Of a stretch of DNA of 34,771 bases, positions 33,305 to 34,771 are shown in pieces. A program made the translations under genes and the position numbers. This DNA is from Lachnospiraceae bacterium. Lineage in GTDB: Bacteria; Bacillota; Clostridia; Lachnospirales; Lachnospiraceae. Where the stretch lies: contig JAFRNR010000012.1 of assembly GCA_017430085.1 (NCBI GenBank), forward strand, positions 1-34,771, given 5' to 3'. Under the pieces are notes generated by a model. It did not search any database. It worked only from the letters and a program-made list of their open reading frames with translations, and was not told the origin of the DNA. Every line of letters begins with the position of its first letter. The stretch's first letter is position 1.

Positions 33305-34424
33305 AAAGGGGAAAAACGGATTCCACATAGGTCTCTGGGGATGGCTGGCCGCCCTGCTGCCGGCTGCGCTCGGCACGGCCCTGTACTTTATTTCCGCCGC
33401 CAGCCGGAGCTTTTCGGACTGGTATGCCCTGAACCTGTACCCCCTCTGGGTGGGCTCCGTCGGCCGCTTTTTCGGGATCTTCCCCTTCTCCGCCAACGAG
33501 CTGGGCATCTACATCCTGATCGCCCTCGGCCTGTTCTGGCTCGTGCGGGACATCACGCGCCTGATCACACGCCGCCGCCGCAAAGGCTGGGGCCGCCGCT
33601 GGCTGTGGATCGTGATCAGCTTTGCCGGCAGCATGTGGCTCGTCTTCATGCTGGGCTGCGGCATCAACTATAACCGGACGAACTTCGCCGAGGCCAACGG
33701 CCTGCCCACTGCGGGCGGGACCAAAGAGGAACTGTACCAGCTGTGCGAGATCCTGACAGAAGAGACCAACCGCCTGGCTTATGCGGTGCAGCGCGACGAA
33801 AACGGCATCATGCAGCTCACCGTCGATACACATCGGGAGGCGGTGGAAGCCATGGGCCGCCTGGCGGACGATTACCCGTCCCTGAGCGGTTTCTATCCGC
33901 AGCCCAAGCCGGTGCTTTTCTCGGAATTCATGTCGCACGAGCACATCACCGGCATGCATTCGCCGTTTACGTCCGAGGCTCAGTATAACCGCCTGATCAC
34001 GCCCTACAACATCCCCCACACCGTCTGCCACGAACTGAGCCACCTGAAGGGCTACATGCGCGAAGACGAGGCGAATTTCGTGGGCTATCTGGCCTGCATC
34101 AACTCGGACAGCGAAGAATTCCGCTACAGCGGCTACGTGCTGGGATATATCTATGCAACGAACGCGCTGTACGGGGCAGACGCAGAAAAATACTTCGCAG
34201 TCCGCGGAAAGCTGGAAGCTGTCGTCAACACGGACCTGGCGGAAAACTCCCGCTACTGGGAGCAGTACAAGACCGTGATCGCGGAAGTGAAAGAGAAGAT
34301 AAACGACACATATCTGAAGTTCAACCATCAGGAAGACGGTGTCAAAAGCTACGGCAGAGTGGTGGACCTGATGCTCGCCTACTATCACGACGAGATCCAG
34401 CGGCGCCTCGGTGCGGTAAATTAG
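33297..34424 (+). CDS. DUF3810 membrane protein with a zinc-protease-like HExxH site
   Basis: 375 residues. Three hydrophobic spans at about 11-31, 67-84 and 103-121 precede a domain of about 250 residues. That domain contains HTVCHELSHLKG (HELSH at 245-249), followed by REDEANFVGYLAC with Glu258 as likely third ligand, the pattern of a gluzincin-type metallopeptidase. This layout matches DUF3810 proteins, whose function is unknown. By the positive-inside rule the RRRRKGWGRR stretch (92-101) is cytosolic and the HELSH domain is then extracytoplasmic. The start is a GTG inside the end of hslO, preceded by AAGAGGA. Proteolytic activity is inference. Confidence 0.88.
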   Translation: MSKKGKNGFHIGLWGWLAALLPAALGTALYFISAASRSFSDWYALNLYPLWVGSVGRFFGIFPFSANELGIYILIALGLFWLVRDITRLITRRRRKGWGRRWLWIVISFAGSMWLVFMLGCGINYNRTNFAEANGLPTAGGTKEELYQLCEILTEETNRLAYAVQRDENGIMQLTVDTHREAVEAMGRLADDYPSLSGFYPQPKPVLFSEFMSHEHITGMHSPFTSEAQYNRLITPYNIPHTVCHELSHLKGYMREDEANFVGYLACINSDSEEFRYSGYVLGYIYATNALYGADAEKYFAVRGKLEAVVNTDLAENSRYWEQYKTVIAEVKEKINDTYLKFNHQEDGVKSYGRVVDLMLAYYHDEIQRRLGAVN

Positions 34425-34450
34425 AAATTTTCAGACAATTTCTGAATTTG

Positions 34451-34465
34451 TGTCTGGAACAGACA
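34451..34465 (+). terminator. Short hairpin after the DUF3810 gene
   Basis: TGTCTG-GAA-CAGACA followed by AAAATTTT, 27 bases after the stop. A weak terminator candidate. Confidence 0.4.
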
Positions 34466-34471
34466 AAAATT

Positions 34472-34500
34472 TTGACAAGACAAGCCGAAAAAAATAGAAG
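34472..34500 (+). promoter_or_regulatory. First of two tandem promoters, probable rRNA P1
   Basis: Consensus TTGACA with a 17-base spacer to TAGAAG; the -10 box is poor, so this is less sure than the next one. Confidence 0.45.
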
Positions 34501-34517
34501 TTGCACAACTTTTTCTC

Positions 34518-34546
34518 TTGACTTTTCCCTTGCCGAATGATAGTAT
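34518..34546 (+). promoter_or_regulatory. Second tandem promoter, probable rRNA P2
   Basis: TTGACT with a 17-base spacer to TAGTAT, preceded by an A+T-rich stretch. It would drive the structured non-coding leader that runs to the end of the window. Confidence 0.7.
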
Positions 34547-34552
34547 ATCAAA

Positions 34553-34771
34553 TGCGCCGCTCAAACCGGCGTGTGGCACCTTGACAATTAAATGATGCAT
34601 TCCAACCCTGAAAATTCCTTTAAAACAGCGGGACTTTGGCCCGGGCTCACACCGGGACGGAGTCGGAACCGCGGCGCATTACGTACAGATGCGTGAGGAA
34701 TTACAGAGGTCATGAAAGCGACCAAAACAAACAAGTAAAAAACGGATCAAGTCAGCGATGACTGATACGGA
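34553..34771 (+). ncRNA. Structured transcribed leader with boxA-like element, probably rRNA operon leader
   Basis: No reading frame of note. A hairpin CGCCG...CGGCG (34555-34571) is followed by GCACCTTGACAATTAAA at 34576-34592. This resembles the rRNA antitermination boxA, which in E. coli has the core CTTTAACAATTTA. Further hairpins follow: CGCAT...ATGCG near 34676, GGTC...GACC at about 34709-34724, and a GCGA-capped stem near 34750. Tandem strong promoters, boxA and about 180 bases of leader fit the region before a 16S gene, which would start beyond the window. Confidence 0.6.

Noticed and set aside
34581-34604. TTGACA at 34581 as a third promoter
   Set aside because: No -10 element lies 16-18 bases downstream; the sequence fits a boxA-like element better.
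34714-34740. Eight-residue leader peptide MKATKTNK
   Set aside because: The possible ribosome site is too close to the ATG, and the bases form a GGTC...GACC hairpin in a region that looks like an rRNA leader.

Overview
The window is G+C-rich DNA that reads like a chromosomal segment of a Gram-positive, anaerobic, gut- or rumen-type member of the Bacillota (Clostridia-like). The reasons are strong AGGAGG ribosome sites, many lipoproteins with L-x-A/G-C lipoboxes, sigma-A promoters of the TTGACA-17-TATAAT type, a split glycine decarboxylase (gcvPA/gcvPB), a tandem-type glycine riboswitch and an MsmX/UgpC-type sugar ABC system. No phage, plasmid, IS element, CRISPR array or tRNA is visible. The genus cannot be named from this sequence alone.

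Layout. 1-2245: 3' part of ftsH and a degV-family gene in one operon. 2403-10319: a serpin locus. An ECF-type sigma factor overlaps a gene whose product joins a short anti-sigma-like cytosolic N-terminus, one membrane span and a complete extracytoplasmic serpin. Two tandem serpin lipoproteins lie 3 kb downstream. Between them are an unrecognised secreted protein, a 2-hydroxyacid dehydrogenase and a PIG-L deacetylase. 10393-13546: a DUF805-like membrane protein with a repeated tail, a radical SAM/SPASM protein, a cluster of palindromes, an acyl-ACP thioesterase and a YegP-like protein. 13690-24263: a glycan region with a GH13 lipoprotein, two small membrane proteins, a GH53 endo-galactanase lipoprotein, and a sugar ABC transporter whose binding protein carries an extra C-terminal module. 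24337-25053: a PuuD-like amidotransferase. 25141-31240: a riboswitch-controlled glycine cleavage operon starting with a GcvT-SHMT fusion. 31573-34424: an overlapping nudC-hslO-DUF3810 operon. 34425-34771: tandem promoters and a structured leader with a boxA-like element, probably the start of an rRNA operon whose 16S gene lies beyond the window.

How the genes fit together. The best candidate for an undescribed system is the serpin locus. A serpin is a one-shot, conformation-switching protease trap. Here one is built as the outside domain of a probable membrane anti-sigma factor encoded with its sigma factor, beside two free serpin lipoproteins with very different reactive-centre loops. The simplest model is a protease sensor: attack on the anchored serpin alters or destroys the anti-sigma factor, frees the sigma factor and raises output of serpins or other defences. 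This is inference. The second unusual item is the GcvT-SHMT fusion, which would place the methylene-THF-producing and methylene-THF-consuming steps of glycine/serine interconversion on one chain under a glycine ON-switch. Its second aptamer looks degenerate, but its P1 shares bases with the terminator stem.
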